Origin: Chloroflexota bacterium
GTDB taxonomy: Bacteria; Chloroflexota; Anaerolineae; Aggregatilineales; Phototrophicaceae
DNA length: 64,000 bases
NCBI GenBank assembly: GCA_013388745.1
Contig: JACAER010000016.1
Span: forward strand, 186,001-250,000
Direction: 5' to 3'
A program made the translations under genes and the position numbers. The notes under the pieces were generated by a model. That model was given only the letters and a program-made list of their open reading frames with translations. It ran no database searches and was not told where the DNA came from. This document shows, one piece after another, positions 63,488 through 64,000 of this stretch (its first letter is position 1; each line of letters starts with the position of its first letter).

Positions 63488-64000
63488 ATGAACAGTGTCT
63501 TGCAATGTATGGACTGCGCCCAACAATACCCGATGACGCAGGTGCTTTACAATTGTGAAAAATGTGGGGGCTTGTTGGATGTTCAGCACGATCTGACCGG
63601 GCTGCGTAAAACGATCGATCGCGCCTTTTTTGACCGGCGGCTTGGCACGCTGCAGGCGCCCTATAACAGCGGCGTTTGGCGCTATAAAGAACTGATCTAT
63701 CCCGATGTTGATCCGCAGCACATTGTCAGCCGACCGGAAGGTAATACGAATTTGTATCGTGCGCCGCGCTTGGCGAAGTGGGCCGGCGTAGAAAATCTGT
63801 ACCTCAAACATGAGGGCGAAAATCCTACGGGTTCGTTTAAAGATCGTGGAATGACTACAGGGGTCACGCAAGCGCGCGCGTTGGGTATGACACGTGCCGC
63901 CTGCGCTTCGACCGGGAATACATCGGCGTCCCTGGCGGCCTATACAGCATGGGCTGATATGGAAGGCGTTGTGTTTTTCCAGAACAAGCAGGTGGCGATG
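63488..64000 (+). CDS. thrC: Threonine synthase (3' end missing)
   Basis: An ATG at 63488 opens a frame that runs off the window after 171 codons. The N terminus has a zinc-ribbon-like pair CMDC and CEKC, then RPEGNTNLYRAPRLAKW, HEGENPTGSFKDRGM with the PLP lysine Lys118, and the ASTGNTSASLAAY phosphate-binding loop. These are fold-type II threonine synthase motifs; the enzyme converts O-phosphohomoserine to threonine. It pairs with the divergent thrB. Confidence 0.93.
   Translation, partial: MNSVLQCMDCAQQYPMTQVLYNCEKCGGLLDVQHDLTGLRKTIDRAFFDRRLGTLQAPYNSGVWRYKELIYPDVDPQHIVSRPEGNTNLYRAPRLAKWAGVENLYLKHEGENPTGSFKDRGMTTGVTQARALGMTRAACASTGNTSASLAAYTAWADMEGVVFFQNKQVAM

Overview
The window reads as a stretch of a Gram-variable bacterial chromosome of moderately high GC, most likely from the phylum Chloroflexota (Anaerolineae-like). 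This is inference from gene content: a NuoCD fusion, a membrane-anchored baseplate-J-like protein behind alaS, a T-box on valS, a SUF operon with a Rieske protein, and FHA/VWA proteins. No phage, insertion sequence, CRISPR array or rRNA was seen. Genes are dense, many starts overlap the preceding stop by 4 nt, and most operons end in clear hairpins. The first gene (VWA-FHA protein) and the last (threonine synthase) are cut by the window edges.

Layout. 1-7.3 kb: VWA-FHA protein, phosphoribosyltransferase, methyltransferase plus sensor kinase pair, SGNH hydrolase, tyrS. 7.4-14.1 kb: a tightly overlapping run alaS / baseplate-J-like protein / ruvX / mltG / lipoprotein. 14.1-18.7 kb: pyrimidine phosphorylase, ICMT-like membrane methyltransferase, DsbA-like protein, nicotinamidase-like hydrolase, mtnA. 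18.8-27.5 kb (minus strand): gltB, a PucR-type regulator, a small membrane protein and NDH-2, with repeated palindromic operator-like sites in front of gltB and of the membrane protein-pucR unit. 27.7-34.4 kb: purB-purH, tRNA-Thr(CGT), udk, and valS under a T-box riboswitch. 34.6-37.1 kb: a lipoprotein-MFS pair resembling mycobacterial LprG-P55. 37.1-45.2 kb (minus): FHA protein and the SUF operon sufC-B-D-S-U-Rieske, followed by a broken glycerophosphodiesterase gene and a methyltransferase. A SufT-like gene diverges from it at 45.4 kb. 45.7-49.5 kb (minus): multidomain M23 peptidase/glycosidase-like protein, an unknown gene, and selD, which itself contains an in-frame UGA selenocysteine codon. 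49.8-56.8 kb: S41 protease, STAS protein, glgX, and a SpoIIE-type phosphatase with a degenerate receiver. 57.1-63.4 kb (minus): Mrp ATPase, then the operon iscX-nuoB-nuoCD-nuoI, then thrB, with thrC diverging at the end.

A common thread is iron-sulfur biology: SUF scaffold/desulfurase genes, SufT, Mrp and IscX share the window with the Fe-S-rich hydrophilic arm of complex I and with glutamate synthase. Strong sigma-70 type promoters with exact 16-17 bp spacing can be read in front of alaS, the tRNA, valS, sufC, selD, the FHA gene and iscX-nuo. The points most worth a second look are the Sec-containing SelD, the shared 19-residue C-terminal tail on NuoB and NuoI, the repeated operator at the pucR-gltB locus, the T-box with a GUC specifier, and the glycerophosphodiesterase pseudogene in which both metal-binding glutamates are lost.
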